Positions 8,337 through 17,911 of a DNA stretch of 64,000 bases are shown piece by piece. A program made the translations under genes and the position numbers. Every line of letters starts with the position of its first letter. Position 1 is the first letter of the stretch. Origin of the DNA: JAABRU01 sp050180235 (GTDB taxonomy: Bacteria; Desulfobacterota; Desulfobacteria; Desulfobacterales; Desulfococcaceae); NCBI GenBank assembly GCA_050180235.1, contig JBFXEJ010000004.1, positions 62,001-126,000 on the forward strand. Direction: 5' to 3'. The notes below the pieces were generated by a model that saw nothing but the letters and a program-made list of their open reading frames with translations, did not search any database and was not told where the DNA came from.

Positions 8337-9758
8337 ATGAATCTGTTTGAATATCAGTCTGAAAAAGAATTTGACTCTGAAAAACCACTGGCAGAAAGAA
8401 TGCGGCCCCGAAGCCTGGATGATCTCATGGGGCAGGATGCTGTTGCCGGGCCAAATTCCCTGATCCGTCATGCTGTGGAGTCGGATCATATCTTTTCCAT
8501 GATCCTCTGGGGACCGCCCGGATGCGGCAAGACAACGCTGGCCGGGATTATTGCTGCGGAAACCCGATCCCATTTTATCCATTTTTCCGCTGTTCTTGCC
8601 GGTGTCAAAGAAATCCGTGCAGTTATTGAGGAAGCCCGTAGGCAGCGGCAGGTATTGAGAAAGAAAACCATTGTTTTTGTGGATGAAATCCACCGTTTCA
8701 ACAAAAGTCAGCAGGATGCGTTTCTTCACCATGTGGAAAGCGGACTGATTACCCTGATCGGAGCCACAACAGAAAATCCCTCCTTTGAAGTCATAGCTCC
8801 GCTTCTGTCCCGGTGCCGGGTCATTGTCCTGCAGCCTCTTTCAGAAGAGGCTTTGGGGAATATTCTCCGCAGAGCATTGAAAAATTCAGCCTCTGGCATG
8901 GAAACTTCAGGTATTTCCCTCACACCTGAAGCAGAATCCCATCTGATTCGGATGGCTGATGGCGATGCCCGCGCAGTTCTCAACAGTCTGGAGATTTCCG
9001 TCCGCTTTGCACAGGCAGCGGGAATTCAGGAGATTGGGCTGGAACATGTTGAAAAAGCCCTGCAAAAGGCTTCACTGCGGTATGACAAATCCGGAGAGGA
9101 ACATTACAATCTGATGTCGGCTTTTCATAAAAGTCTGCGGGGAAGTGATCCGGACGCGGGTCTGTACTGGCTGGTCAGGATGCTGGAAGCCGGAGAAGAT
9201 CCTTTTTATATTGCCCGGCGTATGGTGCGTTTTGCATCTGAGGATGTGGGAAATGCTGATCCCTATGCACTGCGTGTCGCACTTGATGCAAATGAGGCAT
9301 ACCGCTTTCTGGGCAGCCCCGAAGGGGAGCTTTCTCTGGCCCAGGCTGCGGTCTATCTGGCAACCGCACCCAAAAGCAACAGCATTTATGCGGCTTACGG
9401 AGAGGTGAAAGAAGTTATAGGAAATACCGGTTCCCTGCCGGTTCCATTTCATATCCGCAATGCTCCCACAAAACTTATGAAAGGCATGGGATACGGAAAA
9501 GGATACCTGTATGCGCATGACTTCAAAGATGGTTATATTCCCCAGGAGTATCTGCCGGAAGAACTGCGTGGAAGGTTCTGGTATTATCCTGCGGATCGGG
9601 GATATGAGAGGACAGTGAAGGAGCGGCTGTCCGGACGGCGGAAAGAAAAAATGATAAAAAACAAACAAAAACAGGATGAAACATCTGCAAAAAAACCTGC
9701 TGACACAAAAGAAAAAAGCTGTCCGCCTTCCGAAAATCCGGAAACGGATATCACCTGA
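8337..9758 (+). CDS. rarA: Replication-associated recombination protein A (AAA+ ATPase)
   Basis: 473 residues from the start MNLFEYQSEKEF, which matches how many family members begin before PLAERMRPRSLDDLMGQ. It has Walker A GPPGCGKTT, Walker B VFVDEIHRF, sensor 1 GATTENPSFE, and a C-terminal tetramerisation region (PKSNSIYAAYGE, VPFHIRNAPTKLMKGMGYGKGY). RarA/MgsA acts at stalled replication forks with SSB and clamp-loader-like chemistry. Alternative in-frame ATGs at 8289 and 8304 would add residues encoded at the edge of a repeat element, and none has a clear ribosome site. The last 40 residues are a Lys-rich low-complexity tail. Confidence 0.92.
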   Translation: MNLFEYQSEKEFDSEKPLAERMRPRSLDDLMGQDAVAGPNSLIRHAVESDHIFSMILWGPPGCGKTTLAGIIAAETRSHFIHFSAVLAGVKEIRAVIEEARRQRQVLRKKTIVFVDEIHRFNKSQQDAFLHHVESGLITLIGATTENPSFEVIAPLLSRCRVIVLQPLSEEALGNILRRALKNSASGMETSGISLTPEAESHLIRMADGDARAVLNSLEISVRFAQAAGIQEIGLEHVEKALQKASLRYDKSGEEHYNLMSAFHKSLRGSDPDAGLYWLVRMLEAGEDPFYIARRMVRFASEDVGNADPYALRVALDANEAYRFLGSPEGELSLAQAAVYLATAPKSNSIYAAYGEVKEVIGNTGSLPVPFHIRNAPTKLMKGMGYGKGYLYAHDFKDGYIPQEYLPEELRGRFWYYPADRGYERTVKERLSGRRKEKMIKNKQKQDETSAKKPADTKEKSCPPSENPETDIT

Positions 9759-9955
9759 TTTGAGGGATAATGAAAGAATCTTAAAATTTTTCTTGAAAAA
9801 AAAAGCAAGTGAAACTACACTGTGACTGTTGGCATGTACATTGAACCGCGCAGATCTTTTTCGCATTTTCGTGACCCCTTTCGCTGATCCCTGAATATCA
9901 CGTATAATCCGAAATCGTTTCTGTCAAATCTTTCAGAAAGGAATCATTTATTATT

Positions 9956-10318
9956 ATGGGTATGAACATTTATGTGGGAAATCTCTCTTACAAAGTCAGC
10001 TCTTCAGACCTGCACGCGATTTTCGAACCTTTTGGGACAGTGGAGAACGCCAAGGTGGTCAATGACCGTGATACGGGCAAATCCAAGGGGTTCGGCTTTG
10101 TGGAAATGGAAAATGCGGATGACGGGCAGAAGGCGATTGATGCGCTCAACGGCAAGGAGGTTCAGGGACGTGCACTGAAAGTCAGCCAGGCAAATCCTCC
10201 ACAGCGGGACAGCAGGGGAGGTGACAGAGGTGACAGAGGCGACAGAGGTGACAGAGGTGACAGAGGTGACAGAGGTGACAGAGGTGACAGAGACAGGAGA
10301 AGATCCCGCAGCAGATAG
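9956..10318 (+). CDS. RRM-type RNA-binding protein with Gly-Asp-Arg repeat tail
   Basis: 120 residues. Residues 3-80 are a single RNA recognition motif with RNP2 (IYVGNLSY) and RNP1 (KGFGFVEM). The tail is eight near-perfect Gly-Asp-Arg triplets followed by DRRRSRSR, resembling RGG-like tails of cold-induced bacterial and cyanobacterial Rbp proteins. It probably binds RNA as a chaperone in the cytoplasm. GAAAGGA lies upstream with rather long spacing, and a second ATG two codons on is possible. A strong terminator follows at 10456. Confidence 0.9.
   Translation: MGMNIYVGNLSYKVSSSDLHAIFEPFGTVENAKVVNDRDTGKSKGFGFVEMENADDGQKAIDALNGKEVQGRALKVSQANPPQRDSRGGDRGDRGDRGDRGDRGDRGDRGDRDRRRSRSR
10220..10291 (+). 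repeat. Eight tandem 9-base repeats coding Gly-Asp-Arg
   Basis: Eight direct copies of GGTGACAGA, one with a single T-to-C change, inside the RRM protein gene. The uniform codons point to recent expansion by slippage, so the tail length may vary between strains. Confidence 0.9.
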
Positions 10319-10455
10319 GGCAGCCGGGCTTCCGGAAAGATAATTTCACTGTGCTGCCGATCCTTTACCGGTTCACATGCTGCCTGTGAAATTGGATTTC
10401 TGAAAATCTGTATCTGATAATTGCAAAAAAAAGTTCTTCAGGGCACATAGGCATA

Positions 10456-10490
10456 AAGAAACCGGGTTTTTTCAAAAAACCCGGTTTCTT
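10456..10490 (+). terminator. Rho-independent terminator after the RRM gene
   Basis: The arms AAGAAACCGGGTTTTTT and AAAAAACCCGGTTTCTT pair around one base. The stem is AT-capped and functions on either strand. Confidence 0.8.
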
Positions 10491-10624
10491 CATCATGATG
10501 AGTGTACTGTTTCATATACGGTGGGTACCGCTGTTTCCGCTTTTGGCGGAATGACGCAGTATCTCAGACCTGCTGCAGATTCTTCACAATCTGTAACAGC
10601 AATATTTATAAAGGAGTTTTTAAG

Positions 10625-11701
10625 ATGAAATTGAAAAAAATGCGTGTCATTCCTGTTTGTCTGACCGCGATGATGATGTTTACCTGTTTTTCCTGTGCAT
10701 CCGCTGCCGGTGACAAAGCCGGTGCTGATTCGGCAGTAAAAACCGCGGATAAAGCGGCCGCAGCCACCAAAGCAGATGATACCGCAGCCGCAACTGCCAA
10801 AACCGTTACAAAAGACAATAAGGCCGCTTCTGTCAACGGCAAAATCATTTCCCGATCCGCACTTGACAGCGAATTCAAACGGATGAGCCAGAGATTTATG
10901 CAGCAGGGAAAAGAGATCGGAGCGGATAAGCAGGATGAATTCCGCAAAGAAATCCTGGACAACCTGATCAACCGGGAACTGCTTTATCAGGAAGCAGAAA
11001 AAAAGGGAATCAAGGCTGATGAGGAAAAAATTGAAGCCCGTTTTGCGGAAGTGAAAAAAAGCGCTCCCACGGAAGCTGATTTTCAGAAGATGCTGACAGA
11101 AATGGGTGTTTCAGAAGCTGACATCAAAACCGAAATCCGCCGGAGTTTTGTTATCCAGGAGTTTATAGACAGCCAAATCACCGCTGGAATTACGGTTCCT
11201 GATGAGGAAATCAAGGCTTTTTATGACGGGCATCCGGATTATTTCAAAAAACCCGAACAGGTGAAAGCCAGTCATATTCTGATCAAATCCGATTCGGTCA
11301 AGGATGATGAGGCCGCAAAAAAAACGGCCAGGGACAAGCTGCGGGCCATTCAGGAAAAACTGAAAAAAGGTGAGGATTTTGCCGAGCTTGCCAAAGCCGG
11401 CTCAGAATGTCCCAGCGCACCCAAAGGCGGAGACCTGGGATATTTTGCCAAAGGCCAGATGGTAAAACCTTTTGAGGATGCTGCTTTTGCCATGAAAACC
11501 GGCGAAACCAGTGATATTGTTGTCACACAGTTCGGTTATCATCTGATCCGGGTGACAGACAGAAAACCTGAGTCAACCGTGAGTCTGGATGAGGCAAAAG
11601 CCAAAATCTCTGATCATCTGAAGAAACAGAAATCTATAGAAACTGTCAATCAGCATATAGAAAAAATCAGGGCTGCCGCAAAAATAGAAACCTTTCTGTA
11701 A
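10625..11701 (+). CDS. Periplasmic parvulin-type peptidyl-prolyl isomerase (SurA/PpiC-like)
   Basis: 358 residues. A signal peptide covers about 1-27 (cleavage near CASA-AG; a lipobox is not convincing). An Ala/Lys/Thr-rich linker follows to about 70, then a SurA-type N-terminal chaperone domain (VNGKIISRSALDSEFKRM to about 195), then a PPIC domain (VKASHILIKSD, GGDLGYFAKGQMVKPFEDAAFAM, FGYHLIRVTDRK). It probably folds outer-membrane or secreted proteins. AAAGGAG eight bases upstream fixes the start; an upstream ATG at 10502 lies in the leader. A terminator follows. Confidence 0.92.
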   Translation: MKLKKMRVIPVCLTAMMMFTCFSCASAAGDKAGADSAVKTADKAAAATKADDTAAATAKTVTKDNKAASVNGKIISRSALDSEFKRMSQRFMQQGKEIGADKQDEFRKEILDNLINRELLYQEAEKKGIKADEEKIEARFAEVKKSAPTEADFQKMLTEMGVSEADIKTEIRRSFVIQEFIDSQITAGITVPDEEIKAFYDGHPDYFKKPEQVKASHILIKSDSVKDDEAAKKTARDKLRAIQEKLKKGEDFAELAKAGSECPSAPKGGDLGYFAKGQMVKPFEDAAFAMKTGETSDIVVTQFGYHLIRVTDRKPESTVSLDEAKAKISDHLKKQKSIETVNQHIEKIRAAAKIETFL

Positions 11702-11736
11702 TCCTGACTGATTCATAATCCTTCCATATGCAAATA

Positions 11737-11771
11737 AAAACTCTTCCCTGTGCAGGGGAGAGTTTTTTTAT
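11737..11771 (+). terminator. Rho-independent terminator
   Basis: The arms AAAACTCTTCCC and GGGGAGAGTTTT pair around TGTGCA, followed by seven T residues. Confidence 0.9.
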
Positions 11772-11793
11772 TTTCTTTTTTTTAATTCATGTT

Positions 11794-11896
11794 AGGTGAT
11801 TTCCAGAAAAAAATATCCCATCAAAGTAGCAAAAGCTTCCAGCTTTTGCCCTGTGCCTGTGAACTTAACCGGGATATTTATTTTCATAAATCACCT
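11794..11896 (+). repeat. Family B element, copy 3
   Basis: AGGTGATTTCC to AAATCACCT with the core CAAAAGCTTCCAGCTTTTG. Located just after the foldase terminator and next to a family C element. Confidence 0.85.
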
Positions 11897-11904
11897 TATG
11901 TATC

Positions 11905-12043
11905 ATACCAATTCTCCATTGATTTGATACAATACCGTCAGTTTTTCTGCTGCTGGGCATGTGTGAAGAAAACCGCTCCGCTCAATTTTTGCACTCCTCC
12001 GGATTTGCATTCCGCATTATATAAAACCAATGGAGAATCGGTA
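11905..12043 (-). repeat. Family C element, copy 2
   Basis: Starts ATACCAATTCTCCATTG and ends CAATGGAGAATCGGTA. Internal motifs CGCTCCGCTCAATTTTTGC and CTCCGGATTTGCATTCC match the copies at 478 and 17774. Confidence 0.85.
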
Positions 12044-12134
12044 CCAAAGTCATACCTGCGAAAGCCGGTATCCGGAATATGTTGATATCCCGGCCCTTTT
12101 TGCAAAAGGGTAAATCCGAATATTTATGTCAATT

Positions 12135-13841
12135 TCACATAAACAAAGGCACGATCTGAAACTTTGTCACATCCACCAGTCCCTTATCCGTGATTTTCAG
12201 TTCCGGGATTACAGGCAGGGCCATGAATCCCAGAGTCATGAAGGGATCATGCAGATTTGTTCCCAGCCCGCGCGCTGCCCGGATCAGTTCATCCATCTTA
12301 TTCCGGATTACAGGCATGGGTTCCGGGGACATCAGCCCGGCAATGGGCAGAGCAAGGGAAGCCAGCACAGTTCCTTTGCTGACCGCGGCAAAACCGCCTT
12401 TCATTCTTACCACTTCTGTCAGAGCGGCTTTCATATCAGCGTCATCGCATCCGACCACGATAATATTGTGGGAATCATGGGCCACACTGGAAGCCACAGC
12501 GCCCTGTTTCAGCCCGAAACCTCTGACAAATCCTCTGCCCATGCCTGCTTTTCCCGTATAGCGTTCCACCACGGCAATTTTGAGAATATCCTCTGCCGGA
12601 TTAGTCACAGCCATTCCATCTCTGACTTTAGCGGGAAGCACAAGCTGCCGGGTGAGCAACTGATTTGGAATAATTTCAATGACACGGATATTTGTTCCTG
12701 TGGCAGGAATTGAAAAATCCGCCATATCCGGGTTCAGATTCATGGACTCAGGAACAGATACAGGATCAGGCATTTGGATATGCGGCAGCATTTTCCCGTT
12801 TTCCGCGCAGAGAATTCCTCTGCACCAGACCTCTTCAGCACGCGGGGCATTGAGATCGGAAAAAATTATTATATCAGCACGGTATCCGGGTGCAATCGCT
12901 CCAGCATCCCGGATATGGAAATACCGGGCAGGATTGATTGTGGCCATCTGAATGGCCATGACCGGATCAAGTCCCATTGCAATGGCCCGGCGCACAATAT
13001 GATCAATATGTCCCTGCTCCAGAATATCATGGGGATGCCGGTCATCCGTGCACCACATCAGGCGGTGAAAATTTTTTTCACTGATGATCGGAAACAGGTC
13101 TTCCAGATTTTTGGCTCCGCTTCCCTCCCGTATCATGATAAACATGCCTGCCGCGAGTTTTTCCGCTGCCTCTGCTGCGGTTGTGCATTCATGATCGCTG
13201 GAAATGCCTGCACAGAGATACGCGTTGAGGGAAAAGCCGCTCAGTCCGGGGCAATGCCCGTCTATGGGTTTGCGGTGAGCGTGTGCAAGTCTGATTTTGG
13301 CAAGAACATCAGGATTTTCCCATATCACGCCCGGAAAATTCATCATCTCTGCCAATGCCGGGATTCCGGGATCTGCCATAAAAGGCGCAAGTTCCTCCGC
13401 GCCCAGTTTTGCCCCTGCGGTTTCCATATCTGTGGCCGGTACGCAGGAAGGCAGATTGAAAAAGATACGGGCAGGCTGATTTTCCGCAGACTGAAGCATG
13501 TAACGGATGCCCTCAGTTCCCAGCACATTCGCGATTTCATGGGGATCTGCCACAGCCGCAGTGGTTCCGCAGGGCACAACCGTGCGGACAAATTCTGTCA
13601 CTGAGGCCAGAGAACTTTCAATATGCACATGGGAATCAATAAATCCGGGAGCGGCAAAACGTCCGTGCAGTTCCCGGACTTCCTCAGCAGAATAATCTCC
13701 GATTCCGGCAATATGGCCGTCTGTAACCGCAATATTTCCTCTGACGATCTCTCCGGAAAAAACATTGACAATACGTGCATCTTTCAGCAGCAGATCCGCT
13801 TTTCCGCTTCGTGCTGATGCAATAATACGTTTTATATCCAT
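12135..13841 (-). CDS. ade: Adenine deaminase
   Basis: 568-residue Ade of the amidohydrolase superfamily, converting adenine to hypoxanthine in purine salvage. It starts MDIKRIIASARSGKADLLL with CAGGAAAG upstream. The metal-binding motif is FIDSHVHIESS, with further metal or catalytic residues in DGHCPGLSG, SDHECTTAAEA and CTDDRHPHDI, and a C-terminal Ade domain (VASSVAHDSHNIIVVG). Length fits the family (about 550-600). It is divergent from tsaD, with 181 bases between the chosen starts. An upstream ATG at 14030 would overlap the tsaD start and is not supported. Confidence 0.93.
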   Translation of the reverse strand: MDIKRIIASARSGKADLLLKDARIVNVFSGEIVRGNIAVTDGHIAGIGDYSAEEVRELHGRFAAPGFIDSHVHIESSLASVTEFVRTVVPCGTTAAVADPHEIANVLGTEGIRYMLQSAENQPARIFFNLPSCVPATDMETAGAKLGAEELAPFMADPGIPALAEMMNFPGVIWENPDVLAKIRLAHAHRKPIDGHCPGLSGFSLNAYLCAGISSDHECTTAAEAAEKLAAGMFIMIREGSGAKNLEDLFPIISEKNFHRLMWCTDDRHPHDILEQGHIDHIVRRAIAMGLDPVMAIQMATINPARYFHIRDAGAIAPGYRADIIIFSDLNAPRAEEVWCRGILCAENGKMLPHIQMPDPVSVPESMNLNPDMADFSIPATGTNIRVIEIIPNQLLTRQLVLPAKVRDGMAVTNPAEDILKIAVVERYTGKAGMGRGFVRGFGLKQGAVASSVAHDSHNIIVVGCDDADMKAALTEVVRMKGGFAAVSKGTVLASLALPIAGLMSPEPMPVIRNKMDELIRAARGLGTNLHDPFMTLGFMALPVIPELKITDKGLVDVTKFQIVPLFM

Positions 13842-14022
13842 AAGTTCTTTCCTGCTGACTTTGTACTGGCATAAATCCGGTCTGGCGTTCCGGGTATTTG
13901 CCGGTTGATTTTTTGCATGATCTTCTGTATCCTTTTTCAGCAAAACAGACAAGCAAAAACAGCAAAGCATGAAAGGGCTGTCCCTGTATTTATATAAAAA
14001 TTTCAGAGGCAATGAAAAAAAT

Positions 14023-15024
14023 ATGATCATTCTCGGTATTGAAACCTCCTGCGATGAAACCGCAGCCGCTGTGGTGGAGGACGGAAAGCGGATACTGTCT
14101 TCAGTGGTGGCATCCCAGATTGAAACACACCACCGTTATGGCGGAGTGATTCCGGAACTGGCATCGCGCAAACATCTGGAAGCCATTGTTCCGGTTACGG
14201 ATGAGGCTCTTTCCAAAGCCGGTATAAAAGCACAGCAGTTGGACGCTGTGGCCGTAACCCGTGGGCCCGGGCTGGTGGGCGCTCTGCTGGTGGGTTTTTC
14301 CTTTGCCAGGGCATATGCCTATACTCTGGACATTCCATGCTGCGGCGTGGATCACCTTGAAGGGCATGTCAATTCCGTATTTCTGACACCAGATCCCCCG
14401 GAATTTCCTTTCACCGCTCTGCTGGTGTCCGGCGGTCACAGCAATATTTACCATGTTACCGGACATACCGGGTTTGAACGCATGGGACAGACTTTGGATG
14501 ACGCTGCAGGAGAGGCATTTGACAAGGTTTCCAAAATACTTGGTCTGGGATATCCGGGCGGTGCGGTCATAGGCAGACTTGCGCAGAAAGGAAATCCGGA
14601 AAAAATCCGTTTTCCCCGGATATGGCTGGACAAATCCGGGTTTGATTTCAGTTTCAGCGGACTCAAAAGCGCTGTCAGCCGCTATGTTCAGACCCATGCG
14701 GATGAATACCGGGATCAGATACCGGATATTGCTGCCGGATTTCAGGAAGCAGCGGTTGAAGTTCTTTCAGTAAAACTCATCCGCGCCGCAGAGGAAAAGA
14801 GATGCAGAAGCGTTGCCATTGTGGGAGGTGTGGCAGCCAATGCCCGTCTGCGTGAAAAGGTGGGGGAGGAAGCCGGAAAAAAGGGATTTTCAGTGCATAT
14901 TCCGCCCTTTGAACTCTGCGGAGACAACGCTGCCATGATTGCAGCGGCAGGATACCATTATCTGAAAAACGGCCAGTTCTCCGATTTTGACACGGATGTG
15001 TATTCACGGATCAGGGTTTCATAA
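14023..15024 (+). CDS. tsaD: tRNA N6-adenosine threonylcarbamoyltransferase
   Basis: 333-residue TsaD (Kae1/Gcp family), which transfers the threonylcarbamoyl group to A37 of ANN-decoding tRNAs with TsaB and TsaE. Visible signatures are LGIETSCDET at the N-terminus, metal ligands His111 and His115 in DHLEGHVNS, LLVSGGHSNIY, and the C-terminal ELCGDNAAMIAAAGY. The start MIILGIETSC is typical. An upstream ATG at 13969 would add 18 atypical residues. TsaB and TsaE are not in the window. Confidence 0.95.
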   Translation: MIILGIETSCDETAAAVVEDGKRILSSVVASQIETHHRYGGVIPELASRKHLEAIVPVTDEALSKAGIKAQQLDAVAVTRGPGLVGALLVGFSFARAYAYTLDIPCCGVDHLEGHVNSVFLTPDPPEFPFTALLVSGGHSNIYHVTGHTGFERMGQTLDDAAGEAFDKVSKILGLGYPGGAVIGRLAQKGNPEKIRFPRIWLDKSGFDFSFSGLKSAVSRYVQTHADEYRDQIPDIAAGFQEAAVEVLSVKLIRAAEEKRCRSVAIVGGVAANARLREKVGEEAGKKGFSVHIPPFELCGDNAAMIAAAGYHYLKNGQFSDFDTDVYSRIRVS

Positions 15025-15120
15025 TAAGCAACTGATATGTTCCGCTGCCAACGGTAAACCGGGACTGTTATTTCAGCATGTTCCGGATACTGACAAAAGC
15101 CGGTATGACGGGAGAGTCTA

Positions 15121-15258
15121 AGGCGATTTCCATGAAAAAATGTACCATCATTGCAGGGCGGGCACGGCTTTTTGTGCCCGCCGTTTCAGCAGGACGGCGG
15201 GCACAAAAAGCCGTGCCCGCCCTACGAAAAACGGTATAATAATTAATGGAAATCACCT
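15121..15258 (-). repeat. Family A element, copy 2
   Basis: Reverse orientation relative to copy 1: AGGCGATTTCC to GGAAATCACCT, with the hairpin arms GGGCACGGCTTTTTGTGCCC. It forms part of a tandem duplication with the next copy. Confidence 0.85.
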
Positions 15259-15461
15259 AACATCAGTGATTAACTTTTCATACTGAATTTACGCTGATGC
15301 AGTACCATCATTGTAGGGTGGGCACGGCTTTTTGTGCCCACCGTTTCAGCAGGACGGCGGGCACAAAAAGCCGTGCCCGCCCTACGAAAAACGGTATAAT
15401 AATTAATGGAAATCACCTAACATCAGTGATTAACTTTTCATACTGAATTTACGCTGATGCA
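15142..15461. repeat. 160-base tandem duplication carrying an element and a gene 3' end
   Basis: Bases 15142-15301 and 15302-15461 are near-identical direct repeats with a 160-base period. Each holds most of a family A element plus the last dozen codons and stop of the membrane-protein gene that reads leftward from 15768. The second element copy (15303-15418) lacks its left terminus. Confidence 0.85.
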
Positions 15462-15768
15462 GAAAATTCCGCCAGCAGAGGATCATCCGCCAGACAAAAC
15501 CAATAATCAGGGCTATGCTGATAAGGATGATGAAGCTGGCAGAAAAAAAACTCATGACAAAGGAAAAGGGATCATTCAGGCTGTAAGCTGCGATCATGAC
15601 CTGAATCCCGAAATACAGAAAAAAACATGCGGCAAGTGTCAGGAGAATATGCCTGATCCACCACAGAACATAGGAGGTTTTTTCATAATCCGGACTGCCC
15701 GGCCCCAGGGGAATGGGATGGCGCAGTTCCTTATGATCTTCATCATTATCTTCTTGGGGAGAGGACAT
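15430..15768 (-). CDS. Small membrane protein of unknown function
   Basis: 112 residues. The N-terminus is acidic and cytoplasmic-looking (SSPQEDNDEDHKELRHPIPLG), followed by two hydrophobic segments (about 36-58 and 66-92) and a basic C-tail. I do not recognise a family. It starts 13 bases after the fmt stop on the same strand with CGGAAG upstream, so it is probably the third gene of def-fmt-X. Its last codons are duplicated downstream in a 160-base tandem repeat; the gene itself stays intact. Confidence 0.75.
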   Translation of the reverse strand: MSSPQEDNDEDHKELRHPIPLGPGSPDYEKTSYVLWWIRHILLTLAACFFLYFGIQVMIAAYSLNDPFSFVMSFFSASFIILISIALIIGFVWRMILCWRNFLHQRKFSMKS

Positions 15769-15781
15769 TTTTTTCTTCCGT

Positions 15782-16723
15782 TTATGTCAGCACAGTTCCG
15801 GCAGGTATCCTGAAACCGCGCAGAAATTCCCTGACAGGCATTCTTTTGCCGGACTCGCCCTGAATTTCCTCTATGGAAAGCAGTCCATCGCCCGTAGCCA
15901 CCCGGAGTTCATCAGTAAAACTCTCAAGCACGGTTCCGGGGTCGGCTCCCGTGTTTTCGGAAATCTTTTTGGCTTTCCAGATGCGCAGCCGTTTTTCCCC
16001 ATAAAAGCAGAATGCGCCGGGCCAGGGATCTGTTCCGCGAATAAGACAGTCCAGTTCACACGCGGTTTTGCGCCAGTCAATGCGGCCATCGGATTTTTTC
16101 AGCATGTCTGCATAAGTGGCTTCGGCATGGTTCTGGGGAATGGGCTGAATCTCACCTGTGCGGAATTTCTCAAGTGTTTTCAGCACCAGTTCCGCGCCCA
16201 TGACAGACAGGCGATCATGCAGACTTGCGGATGTGTCCTCCGAAAAGATTTCTGTTTTTTCCATCAGAAGAATATCGCCTGTATCCATGCCTGCATCCAT
16301 GCGCATTGTCGTGACCCCGGTTTCTTTTTCGCCATTGATTACAGCACGCTGAATAGGCGCGGCTCCCCTGTATCTGGGAAGAAGAGAAGCATGGATATTC
16401 ACAGCCGCGATACAGGGAATATCCAGCAGATTCTGCGGCAGAATCTGACCAAAGGCCACAACCGCAAAAATATCCGGTTTCAGTTCTCTTATCCTTTGGA
16501 CAAATTCAGGAGTGCGCACGGATTCCGGCTGAATGACTTCATATCCCAGAGACAAAGCACATTCTTTTACCGGAGGCGGAAGCATTTTTCTGCCCCGTCC
16601 TTTGGGACGATCCGGCTGTGTCACCACCAAAAGCACTTCATGTCCGCTTTTGTGAAGGGCCTGAAGCGGGGGTACGGAAAAATCAGGCGTGCCCATGAAA
16701 ACAATACGAAATCCCTTATTCAT
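15782..16723 (-). CDS. fmt: Methionyl-tRNA formyltransferase
   Basis: 313 residues. It formylates initiator Met-tRNA using 10-formyl-tetrahydrofolate. The N-terminal formyltransferase domain shows FMGTPDFSVPPL, the catalytic motif NIHASLLPRYRGAAPIQRAVINGE and the Asp in MDAGMDTGDIL. The C-terminal domain covers about 205-313. It overlaps the def 3' end by eight bases, so the two are translationally coupled, as is common for this pair. Confidence 0.96.
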   Translation of the reverse strand: MNKGFRIVFMGTPDFSVPPLQALHKSGHEVLLVVTQPDRPKGRGRKMLPPPVKECALSLGYEVIQPESVRTPEFVQRIRELKPDIFAVVAFGQILPQNLLDIPCIAAVNIHASLLPRYRGAAPIQRAVINGEKETGVTTMRMDAGMDTGDILLMEKTEIFSEDTSASLHDRLSVMGAELVLKTLEKFRTGEIQPIPQNHAEATYADMLKKSDGRIDWRKTACELDCLIRGTDPWPGAFCFYGEKRLRIWKAKKISENTGADPGTVLESFTDELRVATGDGLLSIEEIQGESGKRMPVREFLRGFRIPAGTVLT

Positions 16724-17231
16724 TGTTTTTCATCTGCTTTCTGATGCGTCTTTTGTACAACTCCCTTTTCAGAGAACTGATCCGATCAATAAAAAGGGTT
16801 CCGTTGAGATGGTCAATTTCATGCTGCAGCACAACAGCCAGAAAATCATCCCGCTCAATGCGCACAGGTTTTCCGTTTCTGTCAACACCTTCCACCGCAA
16901 CCGCTGCACAGCGTTTCACATCTGCACGGAAATCCGGCACACTGAGACATCCTTCATTTTCCGAAATCACAGAACCCTCGGATGCCACAATTTTCGGATT
17001 GATCAGCACTTCAGGTTTGCGTTCCTCCTCCTTGCCCAGACCTCCGTCATACACAATCAGGCTTTTGTCCACACCCACCTGCATGGCAGCAAGTCCCACG
17101 CCCGGAGCATCATACATGGTAAACACCATATGCTCTATGAGTTTGTGCATATCCTCATCAATATTTTCCACCGGTTTTGCCGTTCTCTTGAGAAATGGGT
17201 CCGGATAGGTCAGAACTTTCATTATTTCCAT
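16716..17231 (-). CDS. def: Peptide deformylase
   Basis: 171 residues from MEIMKVLTYPDP. It removes the N-formyl group from nascent proteins. All three motifs are present: GVGLAAMQVG (motif 1), EGCLSVP with the metal-binding Cys (motif 2), and QHEIDHLNG with HExxH (motif 3). AAAGGCGG six bases upstream selects ATG 17231 over the in-frame ATG at 17252. First gene of the def-fmt-membrane protein operon. Confidence 0.95.
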   Translation of the reverse strand: MEIMKVLTYPDPFLKRTAKPVENIDEDMHKLIEHMVFTMYDAPGVGLAAMQVGVDKSLIVYDGGLGKEEERKPEVLINPKIVASEGSVISENEGCLSVPDFRADVKRCAAVAVEGVDRNGKPVRIERDDFLAVVLQHEIDHLNGTLFIDRISSLKRELYKRRIRKQMKNNE

Positions 17232-17551
17232 AAGATACCGCCTTTCATACATTTTATTTCAGGGGTCATCTGAAACCGCAGTCCGATATAGCCCGGCCCG
17301 GTTTCCAGTTCCCGCTGTTTTGAAATATCAGGGTTTAAATATAATCACAAAATCAAATCTGCAAACCTTTGTGTTTATTTTACCACAAAGGACACAGAGA
17401 CTGTTTTTTTGCACTAACTGCTCCTGATAAAAAAACCAATTGTCTGTGCAGTGTTCTTTGACAACCCGACTTTCTTTTGTAACCTTTGAGCGCCTTCTTT
17501 ATGTCCTTTGTGGTTAAATTTTTTACCACAAAGGACATAAAGACCTGTTTT

Positions 17552-17650
17552 ATACCAATTCGCTATTGATTTTATACAATACAGTCAGTTTTTTGATTAC
17601 AAAATGTTGCATTTTTCATAAGCCTTTTTTTCGGCAGCGATTTGGTATTA
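17552..17650 (+). repeat. Family D element, copy 1
   Basis: Begins ATACCAATTCGCTATTG, as family C does, but ends GGCAGCGATTTGGTATTA with a different AT-rich core. A second copy is at 58859-58963, and a hybrid fragment is at 25377-25458. Confidence 0.7.
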
Positions 17651-17773
17651 CAGCCGGACAGCTTTTTTTGTGACCGTTGTGCATCCTTTGTGTCCTTTGT
17701 GGTTAAACTTTTGGATAGTGGGTCAAACCGGTTGATAATGCCATCCCTTCCGGGATTCAGATTCTTTTCTATA

Positions 17774-17911
17774 ATACCGATTCTCCATTGGTTTTATACA
17801 ATTCGGAATGCAAATCCGGAGGAGTGCAAAAATTAAGCGGAGCGTTTTTTTGCATAACCGAAACCCCGGAAAAACTGACAGTATTGTATCAAATCAATGG
17901 AGAATTGGTAT
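17774..17911 (+). repeat. Family C element, copy 3
   Basis: ATACCGATTCTCCATTGG to CAATGGAGAATTGGTAT. The core carries GGAGGAGTGCAAAAATTAAG, as in copy 1. Confidence 0.85.

Noticed and set aside
10220..10291. CRISPR-like or regulatory tandem array
   Set aside because: The 9-base period is in frame and encodes a Gly-Asp-Arg tail of the RRM protein.
12774..13604. 276-codon open frame opposite ade
   Set aside because: Antisense shadow of a well-conserved enzyme gene.
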